This document shows, in pieces, positions 55,632 through 64,000 of a DNA stretch of 64,000 nucleotides. The stretch's first letter is position 1; each line of letters begins with the position of its first letter. The position numbers and the translations under genes were made by a program. The notes under the pieces were generated by a model, which saw only the letters and a program-made list of their open reading frames with translations, did not search any database and was not told where the DNA came from. The stretch spans positions 2,361,001-2,425,000 of the forward strand of contig NZ_JAUTAH010000001.1 of the NCBI RefSeq assembly GCF_030818545.1, written 5' to 3'. The DNA comes from Brevundimonas sp. SORGH_AS_0993. GTDB taxonomy: Bacteria; Pseudomonadota; Alphaproteobacteria; Caulobacterales; Caulobacteraceae.

Positions 55632-58430
55632 ATGAAGACCACCAGGATCATGTGCCTGTGCACCGTGGGTGCGATATCTCTCATGCAGGCGTCGATGGCC
55701 TGCGCGCAGGCTGACGCCGCGACGACTACGCCGCCGCCCGCCTCGCCGAGCACCGATGCCACACAGGCCGTCAATGTCGGGGATATCGTCGTCACCGGCT
55801 ACCGCGCCTCTGCGGCGCGCGCGGTGTCGGTCAAGCGCGAGGCCGCGTCCGTCGTCGAGGCCGTCACCAGCCAGGATCTGGGCCGCTTCAGCGACGTCAA
55901 CATCGCCGATGTCTTGCAGCGCGTGCCGGGCGTTCAAATTGAACGCAACGACAGCGGCACCGCGGGCGATCGCGCATCCATTCGCGGCCTCGGCCCGGGC
56001 TACACGCAAGTCACGATCAACGGCCGCGTTCCGCTGACCGGCGGCAACGAGGGCATCAACTCCCTGCGCCAGGTCAATCTCGACGTGCTGCCGACCGAGG
56101 TCATCTCGGGCATGCTGGTGTACAAGACGCCGACCGCCGACCTGGTCGAAAGCGGCATCGCCGGCGAGATCGACGTCCAGACGCTGAAGCCGCTCGACTA
56201 TCGCGCTCCCGGCGGCGGCGCGTCGTTCGGCAGCCTGACCGTCCGCGCCGACTATGACGACCAGACGGAGAACTTCATCCCGCGGATCAGCGGCGTCATT
56301 GGCGCCAAGTTGCTGGACGAAACGCTGGGCGTCTATCTCGCCGGCCTATGGTCTCGCGGCGACACCTCCAGTTCGGAACTGTTCTCGCGCTTCGCCACGC
56401 GCGACCTGTCGTTCGACGACAACGCCGACGGCCGCGTCGACCGCGTGGAGCGCGGCGTGCTGGTGCCGTCGCGCATTACGGCCTCGAAAAACGACGGCGA
56501 GATCAACCGTCTGGCGTTCAGCAGCGGCCTTCAGTTCAAGCCGAACGACCGGTGGGAAATCAACGTCGAGGGCACCTATTCCAAGTATCTGAACCAGCAG
56601 TATCGCCCCACCAACGATCTCCAGTTCAACAGCGCCAACAGCGTCTATGACGGCGTTGCCCTCCCCGGCGGCTACACGGTCCGCGACGGGCGGCTTCTTG
56701 CGCTGGATACGTCGAAGCTGGTGTACGCCGGCGGCGTCGGTCCGGGCGTCACGCTGGATCCGCAGCCGCTGAAGCTGTTCAACGACCAGTATGCGACCAT
56801 CCTCGGCGGCAACGTCAAATATACCGGCGACCGCATCCGTGCGAGCGTCGACTATGGCTACTCCGAAGGCCGCTACGACCAGGATCTGCGGCTGTTCTTC
56901 GGCGGCACCAGCGCGCCGAACCGCAACGTCCAGTATGACGGTGTTCCGATGGTGCCGACGATCACGGGCCTGACCAATGTCGTCACCCCTCCGGGCGGCG
57001 TCTTCAACGGTTTCTTCGGACGTAAATACTTCAACCGTTCGCATGCCCATGCGCTTCGCGGCGACGTCGCCTACGATCTGACGCCGGATGTCGTGCTGAA
57101 GGGCGGCGTGCGATACCAGGACACGACCATCCGGTTGCGCAGCACCTCGCTGTTCGTGCCGGCTCCGGATGCGTCCACCGGCTTCACCACCGCCATTTCG
57201 CAGCAGATGCCCAGTGTCGTCTTCAACGGCCAGGGCGCCGATTTCCTGTCGCGCTTCAACTTCGGAGTTCCGATCCCGTTCCTCGATTATCAGGCGGCGG
57301 CCAATCTGGTGCCTGCGCTGCGTGATGCGGCGATCGACAAGGAAGACGCATCCTTCGCCGTCACCGCGCATGAAAAGACGACCGCATTGTATGTGCAGGC
57401 CGACGGAAACGGCGCGTGGGGCAGCATGCCGGTCAAGGGCAACGTGGGTGTCCGGGCGGTTTACACCGATCTGACCTCGCAGTCGGCGCAGAGCACGACG
57501 GTCCTCAACGGACTGAACGCGACGCTTAGCCAGACGCTGACGCCGACCAGCGACACGAATCGCTACTGGGAATTCCTTCCTTCCGCCAACCTCGACCTCA
57601 ATCCCAGAGAACCGCTGCATGTCCGCCTGGGCGTGTCTCGCGTCATGTCGCGTCCGGAATACGAGGACACGGCGCCGCGCAACGCAGTCAGCTATTACGA
57701 TCCCAACGATCCGCGCGTCGATCCCAGCCAGCGCGGCTCCGCGACGCTCGGCAATACGAAGCTGAAGCCGCTGACGGCGTGGCAGTTCGATCTGACGCTG
57801 GAGTATTACACCAGCGGCGGCGGTGCGCTGTACCTCGGGGGCTTCCACAAGAAGGTCGACGACTTCATCCTGCGCACGGTGACGCTCAACACCACCATTC
57901 CGGCTCAGGGTGCGACCCGTCTGGACGTGACCCAGCCGGTCAACGCATCGGATGGCCGGGTCTATGGCGCCGAAGTGGGGTTGAACCAGCCGTTCAGCTT
58001 CCTGCCGGCGCCTTGGGACGGGTTCGGCATGGAGGCGAACTACACCTTTATCGACTCGAAGATCACCGTCGACAACGCAGCCTCGACCACCTCCTACGGC
58101 TTCCCGGGGGCGTCGAAGCACAACGCCAATGCGGTCGCCTATTACGAGAAGGGACCGTTCGCGGCCCGCGTCGCCTACGCCTATCGGTCGAGCTACTTCC
58201 AGGCGCTCGGCGGGGGCAACGATCGCGCCGCGCAGCCGACCTTCACCAAGGGATATGGCCAGCTCAACGCCAGCCTCTCCTATCGTCCGGTCGAAAATCT
58301 GGAGCTCAGCATCACGGGCACCAATCTCACCCGTGCGGATCGTCGCGATTACATCGTCGATCCGGACATGTTCCGCTCGTTCATCCAGCGTAGCCGGACG
58401 ATCGCTTTCGCCGTCCGCGGCTTCTTCTGA
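55632..58430 (+). CDS. TonB-dependent receptor, probably for a sugar or oligosaccharide
   Basis: A 932-residue outer-membrane receptor. Signal peptide MKTTRIMCLCTVGAISLMQA to ACAQA, TonB box region VGDIVVTGYRAS, plug motifs ADVLQRVPGVQIERND and ASIRGLGPGYTQVTINGR, and a barrel ending TIAFAVRGFF with C-terminal Phe. It lacks the STN domain of the receptor at 41283. The layout is that of the carbohydrate-type receptors of Caulobacter and sphingomonads. Start ATG 55632, behind GGAGGGAATGA. It leads the plus-strand run to xylB and xylA. Confidence 0.9.
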   Translation: MKTTRIMCLCTVGAISLMQASMACAQADAATTTPPPASPSTDATQAVNVGDIVVTGYRASAARAVSVKREAASVVEAVTSQDLGRFSDVNIADVLQRVPGVQIERNDSGTAGDRASIRGLGPGYTQVTINGRVPLTGGNEGINSLRQVNLDVLPTEVISGMLVYKTPTADLVESGIAGEIDVQTLKPLDYRAPGGGASFGSLTVRADYDDQTENFIPRISGVIGAKLLDETLGVYLAGLWSRGDTSSSELFSRFATRDLSFDDNADGRVDRVERGVLVPSRITASKNDGEINRLAFSSGLQFKPNDRWEINVEGTYSKYLNQQYRPTNDLQFNSANSVYDGVALPGGYTVRDGRLLALDTSKLVYAGGVGPGVTLDPQPLKLFNDQYATILGGNVKYTGDRIRASVDYGYSEGRYDQDLRLFFGGTSAPNRNVQYDGVPMVPTITGLTNVVTPPGGVFNGFFGRKYFNRSHAHALRGDVAYDLTPDVVLKGGVRYQDTTIRLRSTSLFVPAPDASTGFTTAISQQMPSVVFNGQGADFLSRFNFGVPIPFLDYQAAANLVPALRDAAIDKEDASFAVTAHEKTTALYVQADGNGAWGSMPVKGNVGVRAVYTDLTSQSAQSTTVLNGLNATLSQTLTPTSDTNRYWEFLPSANLDLNPREPLHVRLGVSRVMSRPEYEDTAPRNAVSYYDPNDPRVDPSQRGSATLGNTKLKPLTAWQFDLTLEYYTSGGGALYLGGFHKKVDDFILRTVTLNTTIPAQGATRLDVTQPVNASDGRVYGAEVGLNQPFSFLPAPWDGFGMEANYTFIDSKITVDNAASTTSYGFPGASKHNANAVAYYEKGPFAARVAYAYRSSYFQALGGGNDRAAQPTFTKGYGQLNASLSYRPVENLELSITGTNLTRADRRDYIVDPDMFRSFIQRSRTIAFAVRGFF

Positions 58431-58446
58431 TCGATCTGATCCTGGC

Positions 58447-59889
58447 ATGTTCCTCGGCATCGATATCGGGACGTCTGGCGTCAAGGCCATCGTCATGGAT
58501 CCATCCGGGACTGTGCTGGGGGAGGGCGTGGGGGCGCTGACGGTTCAGCGCCCCCGGGCGTTCTGGTCCGAACAGGACCCGGACGCCTGGTGGCGCGCCA
58601 CCCATGAGGCGGTGCTGGCGATCGACCCGGCGCTGCGGCGGGGTGTCCGCGGCATCGGCCTCGCCGGGCAGATGCACGGCGCCACCCTGCTGGGGGCGGA
58701 CGACCGTCCGCTGCGTCCGGCCATCCTGTGGAACGACGGGCGCAGCGGGCCGCAATGCGCGGCGCTGGAAGCCCTGGCGCCGGATCTTGCGACGATCACC
58801 GGCAACCGGGCGATGCCGGGTTTCACCGCGCCGAAGCTGCTGTGGGTTCGTGACCATGAACCCGACATCTTCTCCGCCGTGCGGACCGTGCTGCTGCCGA
58901 AAGACTATGTCCGGCTGAGAATGACCGGCGAAAAGGCGTCCGATCTTTCCGACAGCGCGGGGACGTTGTGGCTGGACGTCGCCCGCCGGCGCTGGAGCGA
59001 GACGATCCTCGACGCCTGCGGATTGAACGAAGGCCACATGCCGCGTCTGTTCGAGGGAACGGGCGCGTCCGGGCGTCTGCGGGCCGAGGTCGCGAGCGCC
59101 TGGGGTCTGGAGTCCGTCGTGGTCGCGGCGGGGGGCGGCGACAACGCCGCCGGCGCGGTAGGCGTCGGTGTCGTGGGCGACGGCGATGCGTTGCTGTCGC
59201 TCGGCACCTCGGGCGTCATCTTCGTCGCCACCGATACGCTACGCGCCAATCCCTCGCGCGGCGTTCACGCCTTCTGTCACGCCTTGCCCGATCTGTGGCA
59301 CCAGATGTCGGTCCACTTGTCCGCGGCGTCCTGCATCGATTGGGTCGCACGCATCACCGGCGCGAGCGACGCGGCCGAGTTGTTCGCGCGCGCGGAAGCG
59401 GCCGGGCCGTGTTGCGGTCCGGAAATCTTTCTTCCCTATCTGTCCGGCGAGCGCACGCCGCACAACGATCCTTCGGTGCGCGGCGCGTTTCTCGGGCTCG
59501 ATCACGACACGGACGCCGGACGGTTGGCGCAGGCGGTGCTGGAAGGCGTCGCCTTCGCCCTGGCCGACGGACTGAAGGCCCTGACCGAGACGGGGACCCG
59601 GATCGAAGCGTTGCGGGTGATCGGCGGCGGCGCGCGATCTCTTTATTGGGGGCGGATCATCGCCGCCACGCTGGAGACGCCGCTCACCTATCTGCACGGC
59701 GGGGAGGTCGGTCCGGCCCTGGGCGCCGCGCGATTGGCGCAACTCGCCGTCGACGGGGGGGATCCGGCCGCGATCTGCACGGCGCCCCCTGTGCGTCACG
59801 TCATTGAACCGGACGCCGCACTGGTCCGCCGGTTGTCCGACAAGAAGCAGCAGTTCCAAAGCGCCTACGCGCCCGTTTCACAGTATTAG
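58447..59889 (+). CDS. xylB: Xylulokinase
   Basis: XylB phosphorylates D-xylulose to D-xylulose 5-phosphate. The 480-residue FGGY-family kinase starts [18 protein letters not shown] (ATP/phosphate 1 loop), has [13 protein letters not shown] and WNDGRSGPQ, the catalytic Asp in [14 protein letters not shown], the [15 protein letters not shown] pattern and [16 protein letters not shown]. Start ATG 58447, 16 bp after the receptor stop. It is followed by xylA at 17 bp. Confidence 0.94.
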   Translation: MFLGIDIGTSGVKAIVMDPSGTVLGEGVGALTVQRPRAFWSEQDPDAWWRATHEAVLAIDPALRRGVRGIGLAGQMHGATLLGADDRPLRPAILWNDGRSGPQCAALEALAPDLATITGNRAMPGFTAPKLLWVRDHEPDIFSAVRTVLLPKDYVRLRMTGEKASDLSDSAGTLWLDVARRRWSETILDACGLNEGHMPRLFEGTGASGRLRAEVASAWGLESVVVAAGGGDNAAGAVGVGVVGDGDALLSLGTSGVIFVATDTLRANPSRGVHAFCHALPDLWHQMSVHLSAASCIDWVARITGASDAAELFARAEAAGPCCGPEIFLPYLSGERTPHNDPSVRGAFLGLDHDTDAGRLAQAVLEGVAFALADGLKALTETGTRIEALRVIGGGARSLYWGRIIAATLETPLTYLHGGEVGPALGAARLAQLAVDGGDPAAICTAPPVRHVIEPDAALVRRLSDKKQQFQSAYAPVSQY

Positions 59890-59906
59890 AAAGGCCTCTG
59901 ACCGTC

Positions 59907-61220
59907 ATGACCACGACCTACTTCGGTGACGTTTCCCCCATCGTGTACAAGGGGCCGGAGAGCGACGACGACCTGGCCTATCGCTGGTACGACAAGGATC
60001 GCGTCGTCCTTGGCAAGACCATGGCCGAACATCTGCGTTTCGCGGTCTGCATGTGGCACAACTTCTGCTGGACGGGCAGCGACGTGTTCGGCGCGGGAAC
60101 CTTCCGTCGCCCCTGGGCGGCGAGCGGCGACGCCGTCGAGGCGGCCGCGGCGAAGCGGCAGGCGGCCTTCGACTTCGTCCGCAAGCTCGACGTTCCCTAT
60201 TACTGCTTTCACGACGTCGATGTTTCCGCGCCATTCGGGACGGTGGCCGAACACGCCCGCCATTTCGGCGAGGCGGTCGACCATCTGGAAGCGTTGCAGG
60301 CCGAGAGCGGCGTCAAGCTGCTTTGGGGCACGGCCAACCTCTTCTCCGACCCGCGATACGCCGCCGGGGCGGCGACCAATCCCGATCCGGAAGTCTTCGC
60401 CTGGGGGGCGATGCAGGTCCGCGCCGCGCTGGAGGCGACCCACCGGCTGGGCGGCGCGAACTATGTGCTGTGGGGCGGTCGCGAGGGCTATGAGACCCTG
60501 ACCAACACCGACATGAAGCGCGAACTGGACAATCTCGGGCGCTTCCTGAGCCTGGTCGTCGACCACAAGCACCGGATCGGCTTCTCCGGCACGATCCTGA
60601 TCGAGCCGAAGCCGTTCGAGCCGACGAAGCACCAATATGACTTCGACACCGCGACGGTGTACGGCTTCCTCAAGCGCTACGGCCTGGAAAACGAGGTTCG
60701 CGTCAACATCGAGGCGAACCACGCGACCCTGGCCAGCCACAGCTTCGAACACGAGATCGCCACCGCCGGGGCGCTGGGCGTCTTCGGCTCGATCGACGCC
60801 AACCGCGGCGATTATCAGAACGGCTGGGACACCGACCAATTCCCCAATTCGGTCGAGGAGATGACCCGCGCGATGCTCGAAATCCTCCGCGCGGGCGGCT
60901 TCTCCACCGGCGGGTTCAACTTCGACGCCAAGGTGCGCCGTCAGTCGGTCGATGCGGTCGACATGTTCCACGGCCACATCGGCGGGATCGACACCGTCGC
61001 CAGGGCGCTGCTGAACGCCGCCGCGATCATCGAGGACGGCCGCATCGATGCGTTCAAACGCGAACGCTACGCCGACTGGGACGGCGAACTCGGCCGCGCG
61101 ATCCACAGCGACGCGGCCAGCCTGGCCACGATCGCCGACCTGGCGATCGCCCGCGACCTGTCTCCGCAGCCGCGCTCCGGGCGGCAGGAATGGCTGGAGA
61201 ACCTTCTGAACAGGGTGTGA
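59907..61220 (+). CDS. xylA: Xylose isomerase
   Basis: XylA converts D-xylose to D-xylulose. The 437 residues match the long (group II) enzymes. Catalytic His102 in [10 protein letters not shown], the metal region [35 protein letters not shown] and [19 protein letters not shown] are all present. The start ATG follows AGAAAGG. Last gene of the plus-strand run. Most Caulobacteraceae use an oxidative (Weimberg) xylose route, so this isomerase pair is notable. Confidence 0.96.
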   Translation: MTTTYFGDVSPIVYKGPESDDDLAYRWYDKDRVVLGKTMAEHLRFAVCMWHNFCWTGSDVFGAGTFRRPWAASGDAVEAAAAKRQAAFDFVRKLDVPYYCFHDVDVSAPFGTVAEHARHFGEAVDHLEALQAESGVKLLWGTANLFSDPRYAAGAATNPDPEVFAWGAMQVRAALEATHRLGGANYVLWGGREGYETLTNTDMKRELDNLGRFLSLVVDHKHRIGFSGTILIEPKPFEPTKHQYDFDTATVYGFLKRYGLENEVRVNIEANHATLASHSFEHEIATAGALGVFGSIDANRGDYQNGWDTDQFPNSVEEMTRAMLEILRAGGFSTGGFNFDAKVRRQSVDAVDMFHGHIGGIDTVARALLNAAAIIEDGRIDAFKRERYADWDGELGRAIHSDAASLATIADLAIARDLSPQPRSGRQEWLENLLNRV

Positions 61221-61328
61221 GATCGACAGGCGCGGGGGAGGCGTCAAACCCGCTCAATAACGACGTTCCGAAAACGACCCGGCGAATGATCGCGCGCCGG
61301 ACGCGCCCCTTTGGAAGACGGAAGCCGA

Positions 61329-61784
61329 CTATGCGGCCTGGGCAGACCTGCGAGGCTTGGGCTTGAGGACCGTCCAGGCCAGAAGGGCCGCTATGGCGAT
61401 AAAGGCGCCGTTCATGGCCCAGGCGGCAGGGTCTGCATAGCGGCGCCATAGCGGACGAGATGCGTCAACACGACCAGGCCCAGGGCGCCTGCGGACGCTA
61501 GACGCAGGCCCCGCGACAGCCGCGCCGGCTGGACTCAGACGGAAAGGCCCAGGGTCGCGCCCGTGACCAGTCCCCACACAAGCAGAGGTGAGGCCGGAAG
61601 AAGCGCTGTGGCGGGCGCGGAGGTCAAGGCCAGGACGACCAGGGCCGAGGCGGCCAAGGCCACCGGCAGGGCCACGCCGGTCAGGCCCCCGACGAAGCCG
61701 CCCCAGGCCCGGCGCAGCAGCCGCGCCCCGCCGGATCCCCCCGGCGATGAGGGGGACGGACGCCGTGATCGCCTCGGGGCTCAC
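61329..61784 (-). pseudogene. Decayed membrane-protein gene after a TonB receptor remnant
   Basis: The reading starts with GTG at 61784, which overlaps the receptor remnant's stop (GTGA), and reads VSPEAITASVPLIAGG. After the run CCCCCC (61737-61742) the sense continues in another frame: LLRRAWGGFVGGLTGVALPV, then about 40 hydrophobic residues to a stop at 61535-61537. Beyond that stop LSRGLRLASAGALGLVVLTH follows, and, after another frame change, DPAAWAMNGAFIAIAALLAW and a stop at 61329-61331. Three pieces of one small membrane protein seem present. The pairing with a receptor recalls PepSY/DUF3649-type genes of siderophore uptake, but I cannot confirm this. Region 61221-61328 shows nothing. 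Confidence 0.5.
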
Positions 61785-61990
61785 CAGCGCGCCTGAAGCA
61801 TCAGCCCCACGATCCTCGGGTCGCCCAGGACGGCCTGGTTTGTCTGGGTGCGGTCGTCGCTCAGATAATGCGCGTCGAAGAGGTTCTTGCCGTAGATGCA
61901 AGCGCCCCAAGGGCCGGTCTCGTAGCCGATCTTTCCATTGACCCGTGCGGGCCGGAGGCGCGATTTGGTCGCTCCGACCCGCCCGCTGGG
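61781..61990 (-). pseudogene. C-terminal remnant of a TonB-dependent receptor
   Basis: On the minus strand an open stretch ends VNGKIGYETGPWGACIYGKN, followed by LFDAHYLSDDRTQTNQAVLG and DPRIVGLMLQARW, then TGA at 61781-61783. This is the characteristic last three barrel strands of TonB-dependent receptors (NLFDxxYL; GDPRxxG; terminal aromatic). Upstream the frame meets a stop at about 61996, directly beside the SnoaL-like gene stop, so at least 600 residues are missing. The remnant marks an old deletion or insertion joint at the island edge. Confidence 0.7.
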
Positions 61991-62007
61991 CCTTCAGGGG
62001 CGTCGCC

Positions 62008-62406
62008 TCATTCCAGCGCTTTCATGACCACTGCGGTGTCGGTGTACTGGACAAACCGAACCAGCTTGCCGTCGAGCAGGGTCCACACATGTGCAAACGG
62101 TGCGCGAAACGCCTTGCCGGTCTTGAGGTAGCGGCCGCTGTAATGGCCGAGAGCGACGACCCTGTCGCCTTGCGCGACATAGGCGTCGGGTTCCGCCCGA
62201 TAGCCCTCCCACTCGGTGGCGAGCCGGGCGAACACCCCTTGCACGATTGCGTCGGGGCCTGAGTAGAGGCCGGCGTAGGGATAGCCTTCCGCCTCCGTCC
62301 ATTGGATGTCCGGGGCCATGTCGGCGAGAACCGCTTCGAGATCCCCCGTGGCGAAGCCGGCGTACAGACGTTGCACGACCGCGGTGTTTCTCTGTGTGTC
62401 TGGCAT
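62008..62406 (-). CDS. SnoaL-like (NTF2-fold) protein
   Basis: A 132-residue NTF2-like protein: VVQRLYAGFATGDLEAVLAD, IQWTEAEGYPYAG, VVALGHYSGRYLKTGKAF and HVWTLLDGKLVRFVQYTDTAV. The SnoaL-like group includes small isomerases, hydrolases and proteins of unknown use; no substrate can be named. ATG 62406 is preferred because the longer frame adds Arg/Pro-rich shadow sequence. It lies between the receptor remnant and a sensor kinase, about 73 bp downstream of the kinase on the same strand. Confidence 0.85.
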   Translation of the reverse strand: MPDTQRNTAVVQRLYAGFATGDLEAVLADMAPDIQWTEAEGYPYAGLYSGPDAIVQGVFARLATEWEGYRAEPDAYVAQGDRVVALGHYSGRYLKTGKAFRAPFAHVWTLLDGKLVRFVQYTDTAVVMKALE

Positions 62407-62479
62407 GGGAGTGTCCTTGTGTTGGTCCGCGCGCCGTTGATCGGGGCGACGGAGGTGGTGGATCGGAATCTTCGAAGTT

Positions 62480-63880
62480 TCAGTCTGGTCGAAGGCGGCG
62501 GTGTGGAACGGGGCGGGGTTGTTCGGGCGGGACAGGCGGCGACCCCTCAGAGGGCGGATGCGGTGCGAAGCGGATTTCGAACCGGGCTCCCGATAGGGGA
62601 GCGGGCGCATAGCGGACCTCGGCGCCTATACGCTCACAGAGGGTGCGGACGATGAACAGGCCCAGCCCCGCCCCCCCCGGATTTCGCTCGCTTGCGGATG
62701 GGGCGCGCCAGAATTTGCGGAAGATGTGGGGGCGGTCCTGCTCACGCACCCCCGGCCCCTGATCCTCGACCGCGAGGACGGTGCGGCCGTGCTCGTCCTG
62801 GCAGGACACGACGATCCTGTCGCCGGGGGATGACGCCTGAATCGCGTTGGTCAGCAGATTGTCGAGGATCTGGGCCAGAGCGCCCGGCTCACCCAACGCC
62901 AGGATGGGGGAAGCGTCCGCCCGCAAGGACAGCTCGACCTCGGCGCCCTTCGCCAGAGGACCGACCCGCGCCAAGGCTTCGCAGGCCTGTTCGTGCAGAT
63001 CGATCACCGCCAGGGATCTGGCGCCTCGGTCCGCCTGATGATCGTCCAGAAGACGGCCGATCAAGCTCAGCATGGCCTCCACGCTACGGCGGGATTCCGT
63101 CATCACCTGCAGGAGGAGCGCCGCGTCGTCCGGCGACCGGTCGGTCGCCAGCGTCATAAGGTTGCGCAGCCCAAGCAAGGGGCTGCGCAGATCATGAGCG
63201 GTGATGGCCATCAGGTCGTCCAGTTCCCGGTCGCGCGCTATCAGACGCTGGTTCTGTCGCCAGATCACAGCCCTCTGGTCGTGGTCCCGGCGGCGCGCAC
63301 TGTAGATCAGCAGGCCCGAAGCGGTCGCCACGGCGGTGCAGATCAGCGCCGTCAGCACCGCCACCGCCTTCTCCCAGGGGACAACCGGCATTCGCAGCAC
63401 GACGAAGACGTAACCGACCAGGCCGACGCCCAGGATCGTCATCAGGGTTCTGGGGGGGAAGACGAAGACGAGGGCGACAGCCAGCACGATCAAAGGATAG
63501 CCGTTGGTGAGCCGGCCATCGTGGGCGATCACCGACACCGCCGCCTGCGCCAGACCCAGGCTGAAGATCGCAAGCAGAACCGGAAGCGCGCGCCGCAGCC
63601 TGGCCCCACGGCCGTGGCGAACCTGTGCGGCCGCCAAGCCGAAGCCCAGAAGGACGGGAAGGGAACCGACCGCCAGCCAGCTGTCGACGGTCATCACGCT
63701 GGTCAGGCCCAGATAGATCTGGATGCCGCTGTTCGCGAGGCTGACGATGACGGCGAGGTCGATCCGGCGGAGGTTGATCTGGACCGCCGCGCTTTCGAAG
63801 GGTTCGGACGCCTCCGGGTCGGCCTCGAAGTCCCAGCGATGACGCAGCCGTGACGCCAACCCCTGATCGGTCTCAGCCAT
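62480..63880 (-). CDS. Membrane sensor histidine kinase
   Basis: A 466-residue kinase. The N-terminal half has six hydrophobic segments (about 35-195; for example LAVIVSLANSGIQIYLGLTS and LIVLAVALVFVFPPRTLM) without a clear periplasmic sensor domain. HisKA: MAITAHDLRSPLLGLRNLM. HATPase: NLLTNAIQAS (N box), VEDQGPGV (G1) and GGAGLGLFIVRTL (G2). Its start overlaps by 8 bp the end of the response-regulator gene upstream, so the two are one two-component operon. The C-terminus after about 440 is Pro-rich and may be lax. Signal unknown. Confidence 0.9.
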   Translation of the reverse strand: MAETDQGLASRLRHRWDFEADPEASEPFESAAVQINLRRIDLAVIVSLANSGIQIYLGLTSVMTVDSWLAVGSLPVLLGFGLAAAQVRHGRGARLRRALPVLLAIFSLGLAQAAVSVIAHDGRLTNGYPLIVLAVALVFVFPPRTLMTILGVGLVGYVFVVLRMPVVPWEKAVAVLTALICTAVATASGLLIYSARRRDHDQRAVIWRQNQRLIARDRELDDLMAITAHDLRSPLLGLRNLMTLATDRSPDDAALLLQVMTESRRSVEAMLSLIGRLLDDHQADRGARSLAVIDLHEQACEALARVGPLAKGAEVELSLRADASPILALGEPGALAQILDNLLTNAIQASSPGDRIVVSCQDEHGRTVLAVEDQGPGVREQDRPHIFRKFWRAPSASERNPGGAGLGLFIVRTLCERIGAEVRYAPAPLSGARFEIRFAPHPPSEGSPPVPPEQPRPVPHRRLRPD

Positions 63881-64000
63881 CCGTGTTCTCCGGAAGGCGG
63901 GCCGCGGCGAGGCGCTCCAGCGACCGCACGCTGTCGAGACCGAGCTTGATCTTGAGCCGCTCGCGATAAGTGCCGATGGTCTTGACGCTGAGGGAGAGTT
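63873..64000 (-). CDS. LuxR/NarL-type response regulator, partial (C-terminus)
   Basis: Only the end of the gene is in the window. The minus strand reads LSLSVKTIGTYRERLKIKLG, then LDSVRSLERLAAARLPENTD and stop TGA at 63873-63875. This is the recognition half of a LuxR-type helix-turn-helix (the SxxTVxxHRxxIxxKL pattern). The receiver domain lies beyond the right edge. It precedes and overlaps the kinase gene, and the pair is a two-component system. Confidence 0.85.
   Translation of the reverse strand, partial: LSLSVKTIGTYRERLKIKLGLDSVRSLERLAAARLPENTDG

Noticed and set aside
45382-61220. Weimberg or Dahms xylose pathway in the island
   Set aside because: No xylonate dehydratase of the IlvD/EDD type, no semialdehyde dehydrogenase and no KDXD gene; xylA/xylB indicate the isomerase route.

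Overview
The window reads as chromosomal DNA of a high-GC alphaproteobacterium of the Caulobacteraceae, most like Brevundimonas. The signs are a fliQ-fliR-flhB-cckA block, a ChpT-type phosphotransferase beside cheR and cheY, CtrA-type boxes (TTAA-N7-TTAA), a Flp-pilus TadE/TadG pair, many TonB-dependent receptors and the recR/ybaB pair. The genus is inferred from gene content; no marker phylogeny was possible.

Layout. 1-5250: a cut-off M23 peptidase, tadG/tadE-like genes, a MarR regulator, yciB and ftsY. 5250-6200: a repeat-containing gap and a lower-GC orphan membrane gene. 6217-18630: housekeeping genes (NAD synthetase, PhnA-like, KdsB, cytochrome c, RutE-like reductase, YbaB, RecR, RmuC, a membrane/XRE pair, TraB/GumN, tRNA-Gly, LeuA, an SBF transporter). 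18719-23424: acetyl-CoA synthetase, an initiating sugar-phosphate transferase behind a perfect CtrA box, an acyltransferase and GTP cyclohydrolase I. 23507-30714: a CtrA box, fliQ-fliR-flhB and cckA, then cheR-cheY-chpT on the other strand, and a CysQ/HisN-like phosphatase. Both chpT and the phosphatase gene are frameshifted in this sequence. 30735-39646: a divergent reductase/LysR pair, unknown proteins, PrfC, a DUF1345 protein and malate synthase G. 39758-44516: a complete FecI-FecR-receptor signalling cassette.

45382-61220 looks like an acquired sugar-use island. On the minus strand one tightly coupled run encodes an enolase-superfamily dehydratase, MFS transporter, GntR regulator, COG3618-type lactonase, RhaM-type mutarotase, SDR dehydrogenase, LldD-type L-lactate dehydrogenase, FAH-type diketo-acid hydrolase, aldo-keto reductase, glyoxylate/hydroxypyruvate reductase and glycerate kinase. 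This is the parts list of a non-phosphorylative, diketo-hydrolase route that turns a 6-deoxy sugar (L-fucose-like) into pyruvate and L-lactate. A pentose would give pyruvate and glycolate instead. Divergently, on the plus strand, lie a TonB receptor, xylulokinase and xylose isomerase. The shared 318-bp intergenic region is AT-rich and carries dyads that could be operators. A lower-GC poly-Gln gene lies on one side of the island, and decayed remnants of a TonB receptor and a membrane gene lie on the other.

62008-64000: a SnoaL-like protein, a six-TM sensor kinase and the tail of its LuxR-type response regulator. No rRNA, CRISPR array, transposase or phage gene was seen.
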